NCBI GenBank assembly: GCA_900129595.1
Contig: FQWG01000016.1
Location: 60,236-124,235, forward strand
Length of the DNA stretch: 64,000 nt
Reading direction: 5' to 3'
DNA from: Flavobacterium frigidimaris
Lineage (GTDB): Bacteria; Bacteroidota; Bacteroidia; Flavobacteriales; Flavobacteriaceae
Shown here piece after piece: positions 16,831 through 26,800 of this stretch (positions are counted from its first letter, which is position 1; every line of letters begins with the position of its first letter). The notes under the pieces are model-generated. The model saw only the letters and a program-made list of their open reading frames with translations. It was not told the origin of the DNA and searched no databases. A program made the translations under genes and the position numbers.

Positions 16831-16864
16831 AAAAAAGGAATCTAATTTTAGATTCCTTTTTTTA
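16831..16864. terminator. Bidirectional terminator between convergent genes
   Basis: AAGGAATCTAATTTTAGATT continues to a symmetric stem with A-run before and T-run after, so it can serve both the 16209 gene and the beta-barrel gene ending at 16884. Confidence 0.85.
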
Positions 16865-16883
16865 TATCCTGAAAAACGTTTGC

Positions 16884-17447
16884 TTACAAAAACTTATATC
16901 CAAGTGAGATATTAGAAACGGCAGTTTTTAGTTTTCTATTTGATGGGTCAATATCTGTAACACCGGCAAGATATCTGTAATCTAAGGTCAGTCTCCACAA
17001 ATCGACACCAACTCCTCCAAGAATACTACTGTTGTTTTTTTCGATGGCAATAGGATTGAGGTTATTGTTCGTTTTTATATCAGAATAATTTTTCCAGTTG
17101 TATCCCGCAAAAATCCGAACATTTCCCAGTTTTCCTAAAGGAACCACTTTAAAACCAACAAGCAGCGTAGCATCAGTTCCTGATAATTGATATTCAGTTT
17201 CTGCAGTCCCTGTTTGAGCAACGCTAAACTTTGATTTAGCATACCCAAATTCTCCCTGACCATAAAAAAGTAATAGGTTCACCCTTACAAATCCTGCAGC
17301 GCCTATACCGGTTCCAGAGCTTTTTGAACTAAAATCATCAGAAAGCGGAGAAGTAATATTGTAAGAGAATTGAGGTCCGAATTGTATTAATTGTGCAAAA
17401 CCATTTGCACTAATACCTAATAATACTGCTAAAATGAATTTTTTCAT
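16884..17447 (-). CDS. Outer membrane beta-barrel protein, 187 aa
   Basis: Signal peptide MKKFILAVLLGISANGFAQ, then alternating amphipathic strands with G/Y/F-rich turns (FGPQFSYNITSPLSDDF, GQGEFGYAKSKF, VRIFAGYNWKNYSD, GVDLWRLTLDYRYLAG) and the C-terminal NISLGYKFL ending in an aromatic/hydrophobic residue, the usual OMP signal. This is the small eight-strand porin-family (OMP_b-brl) type, whose functions are mostly unknown. Single gene on the reverse strand. Confidence 0.85.
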   Translation of the reverse strand: MKKFILAVLLGISANGFAQLIQFGPQFSYNITSPLSDDFSSKSSGTGIGAAGFVRVNLLLFYGQGEFGYAKSKFSVAQTGTAETEYQLSGTDATLLVGFKVVPLGKLGNVRIFAGYNWKNYSDIKTNNNLNPIAIEKNNSSILGGVGVDLWRLTLDYRYLAGVTDIDPSNRKLKTAVSNISLGYKFL

Positions 17448-17601
17448 GTTTGTTTATTTAAATGATACGTAAAAGTAAGTATTATCTGTAATTGTATAAG
17501 GTAAAGTAGATTCTTTTTTTACTAAATTAAGATTTTAATTTTATATATAGTTGATATATAGTGTTTTATATGTGTGTTTTGTGCCGAAATCTAAAAAACT
17601 G

Positions 17602-17609
17602 TAAATTTG
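17602..17609 (+). promoter_or_regulatory. -7 promoter box for the GNAT gene
   Basis: TAAATTTG exactly matches TAnnTTTG, 24 bases before the start codon at 17633. Confidence 0.55.
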
Positions 17610-17632
17610 AATGTTTATAAAAGAGTAAATCA

Positions 17633-18037
17633 ATGAATATTAAAAGAATAGAAGCCTCGCAAACCTGGCTAATCAGACATGAAGTGATGTGGCCGGATCA
17701 GCCTTTTGAATTTGTTCAGTTAGAAGAAGATAATTCAGGATTGCATTTTGGCGTTTTTGATCATGAAAAATTAGTTTCGATTGTGTCTTGTTTTATTACT
17801 GGTAATGAAATGCAGTTTAGAAAACTGGCGACTCTTGAAGAATATCAGGGAAAAGGAATTGCATCTCAGCTTTTGAATCATGTTTTTAAAATCGCAAAAG
17901 AAAAAGATCTTAAAAAAGTCTGGTGCAATGCCAGAACCAACAAAAAGTCTTTTTATGAGAAATTTGGAATGATAGATACGCATCAGACTTTTATTAAAGA
18001 AGGACAGGAATTTACGATAATGGAAATTTTGTGGTAG
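17633..18037 (+). CDS. GNAT family N-acetyltransferase, 134 aa
   Basis: A short GNAT domain: the acetyl-CoA loop lies in MQFRKLATLEEYQGKGIASQ (Q-x-x-G-x-G/A as YQGKGIA) followed by LLNHVFKIAKEKDLKKVWCN and ARTNKKSFYEKFGM. The N-terminal RHEVMWPDQPFEFVQLEEDN is typical of a Bacteroidetes GNAT subgroup. Single gene; substrate unknown. The degenerate copy B of the 140-bp element follows 47 bases after the stop. Confidence 0.9.
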   Translation: MNIKRIEASQTWLIRHEVMWPDQPFEFVQLEEDNSGLHFGVFDHEKLVSIVSCFITGNEMQFRKLATLEEYQGKGIASQLLNHVFKIAKEKDLKKVWCNARTNKKSFYEKFGMIDTHQTFIKEGQEFTIMEILW

Positions 18038-18084
18038 ACGTATACGCACCAAATTAGTTTTTTCTAAACTGGAGGTGTAATTAT

Positions 18085-18226
18085 TTTAACACATAGAAAC
18101 ATAGATTTTTTAAACTAAAAAAGGCGTTTCACTTATTTGAAATGCACAAAGCCAGCTATTAGAAAGAAAAAAACATCTCTTTATAGTTTTCTTTTGTATC
18201 CAAAATCTATATTTCTAGGTGTTTCA
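18085..18226 (+). repeat. 140-bp palindromic element, copy B (degenerate)
   Basis: The left end TTTAACACATAGAAACATAG is intact; the right end has decayed to CTATATTTCTAGGTGTTTCA. GGCGTTTCACTT is kept but the internal palindrome is lost (CACAAAGCCAGCTATTAG). It lies between the convergent GNAT and TonB-receptor genes. Confidence 0.75.
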
Positions 18227-18245
18227 TAAATTGTAGAAAGGATTT

Positions 18246-20240
18246 TTAAAATAAAACGTACGAAACATTTACAAAAAAGTTTCTTCCCTGTCTTGGGATT
18301 TTATTCCAGTCAGAGAATGTCGTATAGTATTTATCCAGAATATTTTCTACCCCAGCCTGAATGTTTAGTTTGTTTCCATTCCACGGGAAAGTGTAGCCGG
18401 AATTGAAATTGAAAATCACATAATCAGGTGTTTTGGTCTCGCCATAAGCAGCTGCGAATTTTGCCTGAGTCAGATTTCCGGAGGCTCCGAATCCTAAATT
18501 GAAGTTCTCTTTTTTAAATTGCAAACTCCCGGAATAACGCAACGGACTTATAAAGGGCAGATTGTTCCGGTTATCATCTTTGCCATAACTATAAACCAAT
18601 AGCGTTTTAAGGTTCCAGTATTGCGCTATTTTATACTCTAAATTCAAATCGGTATTAAAAATTACAGCATAATTTATGGCATCGTACATTTTTACTCCTG
18701 AAGCTCCTATAGTCATGGGTTGTATGTTTGGGGCAATTTTTCCAATGATATAATCCTGAATATGAAAAAAGGATGAGGTTAGGTTTGATGTAAAACTTTC
18801 TGTTTTAAATCCAAAAGAGAGATTGGCCTCAAAAGACTTTTCGTTTTGCAGATTTGGATTTCCTATATAATCATAAAAATCATTACTGTTGTACAGATAA
18901 TAACCATAACCTTCTGAAACAGATGGTGCTCTTTCTCCGTAAGCCAGACCAAAACCATATTCGAATTTGTCCTGATGTAAGATATAATTCCCCGAAAGAC
19001 TTTTTAAAATACGATTTTTGGATGCAGTCATATCGGGATAAAAAATCTGAAGACTCTGTAGGCCAAATTCATCTGCGACTTTATTAGAATGTATCCCAAT
19101 ATTGGCAGCAACTTTGATATCTGCGTTTGAGGAAATCTGTATTCTGTCTTCGAGATACAAACCATTATAAAAAGTCCTGACATCAGGCCAGGTATACATA
19201 AACATAGGATTCTCTTTGGGATTACTTGGGTACATCGTCATTTCGGCAATCGATTTGTTATAAAAGCTGTTCAGGTTTGCCATGAAATGATGATTTTCAT
19301 ATTTCCCTTTTAGTTTAGAATAATATCCGTAAGTATCTGACCAGCCAGGCATATCCATATGAATAGGTACTTGCGGTCTTTTGGTATCATCCATTTTATG
19401 CGTGATGGTATTATAATACACTTTAGTTTCCCAATTCAAAAAATAAGAAGAAACGGGAGTATAGCTGTAGCGCAATGAAGTTATGGTAGCTTTTGCCAAA
19501 GCAACATCCATAGGCAGGGCAGGATAACCTACATCGGTAGCTTTATCATAAATTAGAGAACCTTCGATCAGACTTTTTTTGCCTAAATAAAAACCAGCTG
19601 TAGCAGAGAGATTGTATTTTGTAAATTGAGAAAAATTTATTTCTTCGTGATTTCCGGCTTTATAATTTCCGGCATCGCGATAGGTAAAATCACTATTTAC
19701 ATAAAAGGATTTATCGTTGTACCCAATCGAAGTTCCCAGAATTTTATGCTGATTATTGGTTTCGTAACCTGTTTTAAGAGCGCCCTTCCAGCCTAACTCT
19801 TTTTGATTAAGATTGGCCCGCTTCAGATCGATTGCTCCGCCAATTGTTGGTCCGTGACAGCTTCCTTGCTGGCCTGAAGCAATATTTGCTTCAGACAGGT
19901 TTGAAACCTCAACGTAAGAAGTTACAGGATCCATCTTGTCCGTACAAGCACCAAAGATCCGCATGCCATCTATTGTGATAACAGTTCTTTCGGTTGCCAT
20001 GCTGTTAATAATGGGTTCCAGTGCGTATCCGCCTCTTCGTACCATAGTCACTTTTGACGATTGCTGCAGATATTCCTCAACGGTTGCAAGAGATTTTGGC
20101 TGTTTGAGATGTACTGGTGTTTTTTTGCTGATAACAATAATTTCATTCAGATCAACAGGAGCAATACTGTCTTTTTCTTTTTTCTGTGCCAGACAAATAG
20201 TTGAAAATGCTGCTAACAGAATTGTGGTTGTAATTTTCAT
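18246..20240 (-). CDS. TonB-dependent outer membrane receptor, NosA/OprC-like (probable copper receptor)
   Basis: A 664-residue TonB-dependent receptor. Start MKITTTILLAAFSTICLAQ gives a signal peptide; a longer frame would begin inside an intergenic hairpin. The plug (about 35-160) contains RRGGYALEPIINSMATERTV and the block FGACTDKMDPVTSYVEVSNL, which parallels the GAC-x-MDP-TAY segment of NosA/OprC copper receptors. Then a 22-strand barrel ends with FFVNVSYVLF. It is last in a reverse-strand group with a YtkA/FixH-like lipoprotein and a small Cys-rich protein, which supports copper as substrate. The metal is inferred. Confidence 0.88.
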   Translation of the reverse strand: MKITTTILLAAFSTICLAQKKEKDSIAPVDLNEIIVISKKTPVHLKQPKSLATVEEYLQQSSKVTMVRRGGYALEPIINSMATERTVITIDGMRIFGACTDKMDPVTSYVEVSNLSEANIASGQQGSCHGPTIGGAIDLKRANLNQKELGWKGALKTGYETNNQHKILGTSIGYNDKSFYVNSDFTYRDAGNYKAGNHEEINFSQFTKYNLSATAGFYLGKKSLIEGSLIYDKATDVGYPALPMDVALAKATITSLRYSYTPVSSYFLNWETKVYYNTITHKMDDTKRPQVPIHMDMPGWSDTYGYYSKLKGKYENHHFMANLNSFYNKSIAEMTMYPSNPKENPMFMYTWPDVRTFYNGLYLEDRIQISSNADIKVAANIGIHSNKVADEFGLQSLQIFYPDMTASKNRILKSLSGNYILHQDKFEYGFGLAYGERAPSVSEGYGYYLYNSNDFYDYIGNPNLQNEKSFEANLSFGFKTESFTSNLTSSFFHIQDYIIGKIAPNIQPMTIGASGVKMYDAINYAVIFNTDLNLEYKIAQYWNLKTLLVYSYGKDDNRNNLPFISPLRYSGSLQFKKENFNLGFGASGNLTQAKFAAAYGETKTPDYVIFNFNSGYTFPWNGNKLNIQAGVENILDKYYTTFSDWNKIPRQGRNFFVNVSYVLF

Positions 20241-20256
20241 AATACCATAAATAATA

Positions 20257-20287
20257 GGGCTAAGTGTGATCACTTAACCCTTTTTTG
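20257..20287. terminator. Hairpin between the lipoprotein and receptor genes
   Basis: GGGCTAAGTGTGATCACTTA extends to a nine-pair stem (one mismatch). T-run lies on the plus side only; on the coding (reverse) strand it is followed by TATTATTT, so within the operon it may act as a partial attenuator or processing site rather than a full terminator. Confidence 0.55.
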
Positions 20288-20302
20288 TTAGTAATAAAAT
20301 GA

Positions 20303-21154
20303 TTAAAATTCAACCTCAAAAAAGAGACTGCTTTGCAGATTTTCAGTAGTAAAATCTTCCCCTTTCAATACTTCGCCGGAAGCATTCAGGAGTTGCAGGT
20401 TTATTTTCCAATATCCGGTCATGGTCAGGGAAAGTTTACCGTTATAGGTTCCTCCTAATGATGATTGCAGCAAATCAGTATTGTTTGGTGAACTATGATT
20501 GCCCATACTTGGCATTCGGGGATCAATTTTTACTTTAAAATTATCAACTGCTGCAAAAGTCATCATATCCTGCATTTTATAAAGAGCAACAGTCATATTG
20601 TTTAAAGCTACTTTTGGTGTTTTCGGACTGATATAAGCTAAAATGTATCTTACACCGTCATTTCCTGTAAAAGAGTTTATGGTACGTTTTTGAGAAGCAG
20701 TTACAGCTATGTCAGATTTTGCACTGTACTTAATGTCATTGATGGTATAATTGATTTGCAGCTCCCATGCAGCAGTATCATTTTGAGCCATCTGAAAAAT
20801 AATATCGCCGCCATATAAGGTTTGTTTGCCTGAAATTTTTTCGATTGAAGATCTTGGACAAGAATGTTGCATTTCAGACATATTCATGATGGGTGTCCAG
20901 TTAAGAGAAGCATTTGTAACAAATGTATTGGCAGCTTTATCTTTTATTCGTAACGAGATTTGATTGTAACCTTGTGTGAGTATTCCGGTTTCAGAATAAA
21001 GTTCAATGATATGAGTATCATTCGATAACTCCTTAATTTTTACAAGTCCTGAAGTTTCGTCAACGGGAGGTTCGGGAGCAGCATCATGATCAGATGAACA
21101 GGAAAAAAAAGTAATTGCCAGAATAAGAACAGATAAAAATTTAAAATTTTTCAT
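20303..21154 (-). CDS. Lipoprotein with two YtkA/FixH-like domains, Met/His-rich, 283 aa
   Basis: A lipobox in LILAITFFSCSSDHDAAPEP anchors it to a membrane. Two similar immunoglobulin-like units follow. The first (about 40-150) holds MNMSEMQHSCP; the second (about 160-280) holds MPSMGNHSSPN. The M-x-x-M-x-H arrangement is characteristic of YtkA/FixH-like proteins involved in copper handling. The gene precedes the NosA/OprC-like receptor by 62 bases and follows the small Cys protein. A periplasm-facing copper-binding role is inferred from the residues and context. Confidence 0.8.
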   Translation of the reverse strand: MKNFKFLSVLILAITFFSCSSDHDAAPEPPVDETSGLVKIKELSNDTHIIELYSETGILTQGYNQISLRIKDKAANTFVTNASLNWTPIMNMSEMQHSCPRSSIEKISGKQTLYGGDIIFQMAQNDTAAWELQINYTINDIKYSAKSDIAVTASQKRTINSFTGNDGVRYILAYISPKTPKVALNNMTVALYKMQDMMTFAAVDNFKVKIDPRMPSMGNHSSPNNTDLLQSSLGGTYNGKLSLTMTGYWKINLQLLNASGEVLKGEDFTTENLQSSLFFEVEF

Positions 21155-21233
21155 AAGTATTAATTTAAAAAACAGAGAATAAATAGCTTATCGGTAGTAG
21201 TACCGATAAGGAAATGAATAAAAAGTCTGCGAA

Positions 21234-21602
21234 TTAATACTGAAAAGCCGGCGGATGAAATATCGAAACGATAGTATAATGAGAATAAAGGTTATGAGGT
21301 AAAATGTCATTTTTTAGAATGGATGGTATCGCAAGCTTAAAATTAAAAGCGTTGATTTTTTCAATGAATAACAAATCAATTCCTGTAGTGAAGTTTTTTT
21401 TCTCTGATGAAGAAGAGTCGTTTTCTGTATTTTTTGCCAGTTCTTTTTTTAGATGACATTTTCCATTACATCCCAATTGAGGCTGTTTTCTGTTCTCACA
21501 AAGTTCCTTGGCAATATAATCATAATTGATAATATAGTTTAAAACCGGAAAAGCTGGTTTTAAAATTATCGTGATTAAAAATATATAAGCAAGAGTTTTC
21601 AT
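21234..21602 (-). CDS. Small secreted or membrane Cys protein of the copper-like locus, 122 aa
   Basis: Start MKTLAYIFLITIILKPAFPV gives one N-terminal hydrophobic segment. The mature part contains C-x(8-9)-C-x3-C (LCENRKQPQLGCNGKCHLKK, Cys at about 35, 44 and 48) followed by a Lys/Asp/Ser-rich stretch and a C-terminal FHPPAFQY. Similar small proteins sit in front of TonB receptor/YtkA units in flavobacteria. It begins the reverse-strand group with the lipoprotein 79 bases downstream. No function is known; metal binding by the Cys/His cluster is plausible. Confidence 0.65.
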   Translation of the reverse strand: MKTLAYIFLITIILKPAFPVLNYIINYDYIAKELCENRKQPQLGCNGKCHLKKELAKNTENDSSSSEKKNFTTGIDLLFIEKINAFNFKLAIPSILKNDILPHNLYSHYTIVSIFHPPAFQY

Positions 21603-21639
21603 TATGATCTGTAATAAACACAAATTTAAGCTCAACTTT

Positions 21640-22030
21640 TTCTGTAAAATATGATTCTTATCATGTAATTGTAACTTACGGTAGTCGGGCTTTAGAATTT
21701 GAAACTCTATATTTTAAAAGCGTGAAACTTTTTTTAATGAAGAACAGCAATTTGCAATATTCGAAATCTTAGTTACAGAACGTTCGATTAAATTCCGGAA
21801 TAAAACATATCATGCCAAATGATTGCGATTTTGTTGGTTTTACAGGAGTTTGAGCTTTAGTCCTGGGATAATTCTAATTTGAGGTTGTTTTTTTGTGATA
21901 TTTTCGCAGAAAATAATATTATTTTAGTGTAATTAGTGCTTAATAAAACAATGAAAACGTTTTCGGTTTTATTAAATGTTAAAGCTTATAAAAAAATCTT
22001 TTTTTGTTTCGATACTTTCCTTACTTTCGC
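21640..22030. other. Divergent intergenic region upstream of copper-like and efflux operons
   Basis: About 400 bases without a gene. It carries divergent promoters: on the plus strand TACTTTCG (22023-22030) lies six bases before the start at 22037, implying a very short leader. No strong dyad or repeat was recognised apart from AT-rich tracts. Confidence 0.4.
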
Positions 22031-22036
22031 ACCCAA

Positions 22037-22420
22037 ATGAGAAAGTTAATAGTATTTTTAGTATTCATGAATTTGCTTCTGCTTGGCGGAGGGCAATATC
22101 TTAATGCTGGTACTCCACAAAACTTTCATCAGCATACTCTTGAGAAAAAGCACCGGGTGAAATTCACGAATCAGGATCAGGGCAGTTCAATAATTGAAGA
22201 TGCCGATTTAGATCTTGAAGAAGAATATCTTGGAAGTGATGATCTTAAAGATGGACTTACGAATAAGTTTTTTGCAACAAACTACAGTTTACTTGACGAT
22301 TGGTACCTTTCCTTTTCAAGTCAGACTATTGTAAATGATTACAATCGTTTTAAAATCTTCGTGCCCTTTTGTGGCAATTCAAATCCTATCTACATTACCC
22401 AACAGGTTTTAAGAATTTGA
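22037..22420 (+). CDS. Small secreted protein preceding the RND efflux operon, 127 aa
   Basis: Start MRKLIVFLVFMNLLLLGGGQ (signal peptide) is chosen because a TACTTTCG box lies just before it; the longer frame is unlikely. The mature part is acidic in the middle (EDADLDLEEEYLGSDDLKDG) and ends in CGNSNPIYITQQVLRI, a C-terminal motif seen in small proteins in front of efflux or metal operons in flavobacteria. It lies 174 bases upstream of the membrane-fusion gene. No function is known. Confidence 0.65.
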   Translation: MRKLIVFLVFMNLLLLGGGQYLNAGTPQNFHQHTLEKKHRVKFTNQDQGSSIIEDADLDLEEEYLGSDDLKDGLTNKFFATNYSLLDDWYLSFSSQTIVNDYNRFKIFVPFCGNSNPIYITQQVLRI

Positions 22421-22594
22421 TCCAACAGTATACATCGGTTACCTAAGTTGTGATCCTGCATATCTTGTTGATGTATTTTTTTCTACCTCATCTTATATGA
22501 AAGTTAAGTCTAACTAAGGCTGCCTGATGCATTTTTTCATCTAAAGGAATCGCTGGATTCCAAGCATTCAATCGCTTAATTTTCAAACTAAATC

Positions 22595-23677
22595 ATGAAA
22601 AGAATTATCTTGTTCACAGGCTTAATTGCCCTTGTGTGCCTTACTAGTTGTACAACTAAAAAAGAAGAAAAAGAAGAAGTAGAAAAATTTACCGCAACAA
22701 ATCCGGTACTAATCGACACTTCGTTTGTAAAAGAGTATGTTTCTCAGATTAAATCTGTGCGCAACATCGAAATCCGCGCTCAGGAAAAAGGGTTCCTGCA
22801 AAACATTTATGTTGATGAAGGGCAGTTTGTAAAAAAAGGACAATTGTTGTTCAAAATTATGCCAAACATGTATCAGTCTGAATTGCTAAAAGCACAGGCG
22901 GAACAAAAATCAGTAGAAATAGAATTGCAGAATTCTAAATTACTGGCAGATAAAAATATCGTTTCTAAAAACGAATTAACTGTCGCTCAGGCAAAACTAC
23001 AATCAGCAAAAGCTGAGGTTGCATTAGCAAAACTACATTTATCATTTACAGAAATAAGAGCTCCGTTTGACGGAACCATCGACCGTATTCCATTAAAATT
23101 AGGAAGTCTTATCGATGAAGGCGAATTGATGACAAGTCTCTCAGACAACAGCCAGATGTTTGCTTACTTCAACGTGTCAGAACCGGAGTACATACAATAT
23201 CAGACAGATGTAAAAGACCGTGCTGATAATACAGTAAGCCTGGTTTTGGCCAATGGTGATACCTTCAAAGAAAAAGGAAAAGTAGAACTTATCGAAAGTG
23301 AATTTAACAGCGAAACCGGAAATATTGCTTTCAGGGCAAGATTCCCTAATTCTGCCAAATTACTTAGAAATGGTGAAACCGGACAGGTTAAAATGTTAGT
23401 GCCGCTTAAAAATGCGATCATAATTCCGCAGAAAGCGACTTACGAAATTCAGGATAAAAAATATGTTTTTGTTATTGATAAAAACAATAAAGTAAATTCA
23501 AGAGAAATTACAATTACGGGTGAAATCCCTGATTTGTATGTGATTAAAACAGGTCTTACTCAAAATGACAAAATTTTACTTGAAGGAGTTCAGAAAGTTA
23601 AAGAGAATGACAAAATTAAATATGAATTCCAATCTCCAAAAGAGGTAATGAATCATTTGCGCGTAAAAGCAGAGTAA
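22595..23677 (+). CDS. RND efflux periplasmic adaptor (membrane fusion protein)
   Basis: A 360-residue lipoprotein (lipobox LVCLTSCTTKK). Domain order is the standard adaptor: beta-barrel/biotinyl-lipoyl halves (AQEKGFLQNIYVDEGQFVKK at about 57-76), an alpha-hairpin (MYQSELLKAQAEQKSVEIEL to SAKAEVALAKLH), second lipoyl half (FTEIRAPFDGTIDRIPLKLG), and the membrane-proximal domain. It links the inner membrane pump to the outer membrane factor. The pump gene follows after 165 bases, the outer membrane gene overlaps the pump; together they form a complete tripartite exporter. Confidence 0.95.
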   Translation: MKRIILFTGLIALVCLTSCTTKKEEKEEVEKFTATNPVLIDTSFVKEYVSQIKSVRNIEIRAQEKGFLQNIYVDEGQFVKKGQLLFKIMPNMYQSELLKAQAEQKSVEIELQNSKLLADKNIVSKNELTVAQAKLQSAKAEVALAKLHLSFTEIRAPFDGTIDRIPLKLGSLIDEGELMTSLSDNSQMFAYFNVSEPEYIQYQTDVKDRADNTVSLVLANGDTFKEKGKVELIESEFNSETGNIAFRARFPNSAKLLRNGETGQVKMLVPLKNAIIIPQKATYEIQDKKYVFVIDKNNKVNSREITITGEIPDLYVIKTGLTQNDKILLEGVQKVKENDKIKYEFQSPKEVMNHLRVKAE

Positions 23678-23689
23678 GTAACAGTTTTC

Positions 23690-23800
23690 AGTGTCAGTAG
23701 TCAGTAACAGTTTATAGTGTGTTCAGTAGCATATCATTAGTATAGTATTCAATACTATTTTGCTTTTCACATTTCACATATTACAGTCTGCATTTCACAG
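23690..23800. other. CAGT/ACAGT-rich spacer inside the efflux operon
   Basis: The 165-base gap between adaptor and pump genes contains repeated AACAGTTT/TCAGTAGTCAGTAAC and CACATTTCACATATTACAGT segments. It reads like short tandem slippage products; no gene is supported. Confidence 0.4.
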
Positions 23801-23842
23801 TGTTTTTACTCCTATTTGGTTTAATCATTAAAAAAATATAAA

Positions 23843-26800
23843 ATGTTTAATAAATTTATTCAAAGACCTGTACTGTCGATAGTAATATCGCTTATAATTG
23901 TCTTTTTGGGGATATTGTCGGTATTAAATTTACCTATTACACAATTCCCTACAATTTCACCACCAATGGTGAATGTTACCGCAGATTATCCCGGATCTAA
24001 TGGTGAACTGATGATCAAGGCGGTTGTAATTCCTCTGGAAAGAGCCTTAAATGGAGTTCCCGGAATGAAATACATGGCTTCTGATGCCGGAAATGATGGA
24101 GAAGCGACTATAAAAGTAGTGTTTAACTTAGGAACAGATCCTAATCAGGCCGCAATCAACGTTCAGAACCGTGTGGCTTCGGTGACCAATAAATTACCTC
24201 CTTTAGTAATTAGAGAAGGTATCAAAATTACCCGCGAAGTGCCAAGTATGCTGATGTACGTGAATCTTTACAGTACAGATAAAAATACTGACATGAAGTT
24301 CTTGTACAACTATGCTGATATCAACGTACTATCTGAATTGAAAAGGGTAAATGGTATTGGTTCCGGAGATATCTTGGGAACACGTGAATATGCGATGCGT
24401 ATTTGGTTAAAACCTGATCGTATGTTAGCTTATAAAATTTCTGCAGATGAGATCATGGAAGCTTTATCAAGTCAGAGTTTAGAAGCTTCGCCTGGTAAAA
24501 CAGGAGAAAGTTCCGGTAAACGTTCTCAGGCATTTGAATATGTATTAAAATATTCAGGACGTTTTACAACCAAAGAGCAATACGAGAATATTGTGGTAAA
24601 ATCAAACGCTAACGGGGAACTTTTACGTTTGAAAGATGTGGCCAAAGTAGAATTTGGAAGCTCGATGTATGATATTTATTCGAACCTAAACGGAAGACCA
24701 TCTGCCGCTATCGTATTGAAACAATCGTTTGGCAGTAATGCGAATCAGGTTATTGAAGAGGTAAAAGCGAAACTGGAAAAAATTAAGCAAAGATTCCCTA
24801 AAGGAATGGATTATGAAATTTCGTATGACGTTTCTAAATTCCTTGATGCTTCAATCGAAAAAGTAATTCATACGCTTGTTGAAGCCTTTATTCTGGTAGG
24901 TATTGTCGTATTCCTTTTCTTAGGTGACTGGCGTTCGACGGTTATTCCGGCAATTGCGGTACCGGTATCATTGATAGGAACGTTTGTGTTCATGACTTTC
25001 TTTGATATTTCATTAAACTTAATCACATTATTTGCTTTAGTTTTAGCTATTGGGGTCGTCGTCGATGATGCGATTGTGGTAATCGAAGCCGTGCACGCCA
25101 AGATGGAGGAAGAGCATCTCTCACCACTTAAAGCCACTAAAAAAGCAATGCACGAAATTGCGGGTGCAATTATTGCGATTACATTTTTGATGGCGGCGGT
25201 ATTTATTCCGGTTGCGTTTATGTCCGGTCCTGTTGGGGTATTTTACAGACAGTTCTCTGTAACGATGGCAACGGCAATTATCCTTTCTGGTATTGTGGCT
25301 TTGACTTTGACACCGGCACTTTGTGCGATGATGTTAAAAAATAATCATGGTGTACCTAAAAAGAAAACGCCTGTAAATGTATTTATAGACGGATTTAATA
25401 ATAAGTTTAATCTTGCTCAAGGAAAATATCAAAATCTGTTAGGTAAAATTGTAAACAGAAGAGCTGTTACTATTATTGCACTTCTTGGTTTTTGCGCCGG
25501 AACATGGCTGATCAGCAGTACTGTTCCTTCCGGGTTTATCCCGAATGAGGATCAGGGTATGTTTTATGCTGTAATTCAGACGCCACCGGGTTCATCATTA
25601 GAAAGAACCAATAATATTGCCGAAAGACTGCAGAAAATTGCTGAAAAAATAGATGGAGTAAAATCAGTTTCTTCATTAGCGGGTTATGAGATTCTGTCTG
25701 AAGGTACGGGATCTAACTCAGGAACTTGTTTGGTCAACCTAAAAGACTGGAGTGACAGAAAACATTCTGTTCTTGAGATCATGGCTGAAATGGAAGAAAA
25801 ATCTAAAGATATTGCAGGTGCCAATATCGAGTTTTTTCAACCGCCTGCTGTACCTGGATATGGTGCTGCCGGAGGATTTGAGCTTCGTTTGTTAGATAAA
25901 ACAGGTTCAAATGATTACAAAAAAATGGAGCAGGTAAATAACGATTTTGTTAAGGAGTTAAATACTCATCCGGAATTATCTAACGTATTTAGTTTTTACA
26001 GCTCTAGTTTTCCTCAGTATATGATGAAAGTAGACAATGATATGGCACAGCAAAAAGGCGTTTCTATCGAAAATGCCATGAATACTTTGTCAACTCTTGT
26101 GGGAAGTAACTACGAAATTAGTTTTATTAAATACGGAATTAACTATAAAGTAATTGTGCAGGCTTCTCCGGAGTACCGCGCTCAGCCGGATGACATTTTA
26201 AAGTTGTATGTAAAAAACAATCGTGATGAAATGGTGCCTTTTTCAGCCTTTATGAGATTAGAAAAAGTATACGGACTTTCGGAAATTACGAGACACAATA
26301 TGTACACTTCGACACAAATTAGTGGTTCTGCTGCAGCCGGATATAGTTCTGGTACGGCAATTAAAGTAATTCAGGAAGTGGCGGCAAAAAAATTACCAAG
26401 AGGATATGATATTGACTGGGCGGGTATTTCTGCCGATGAGGTGGCTCAGGGTAATCAGGCGATTTGGGTATTCATGATTTGTTTAGGATTCGTGTACCTG
26501 GTATTAGCCGCTCAATACGAAAGTTTTATTTTACCATTATCCGTAATTCTTTCTTTACCGGCAGGTATTTTTGGAGCTTTCTTCTTATTGAAGTTAACAG
26601 GATTAGAAAACAACATTTATGCTCAGGTAGCCATGGTAATGCTTATTGGTTTACTGGGTAAAAATGCCGTGCTGATTGTAGAGTTTGCGATACAGCGACA
26701 TGCCGCAGGAAGATCAGTGCTTGAAGCCGCAATGGAGGGAGCGAAAGCGAGGTTCCGTCCTATTTTAATGACTTCATTTGCTTTTATTGCGGGATTATTG

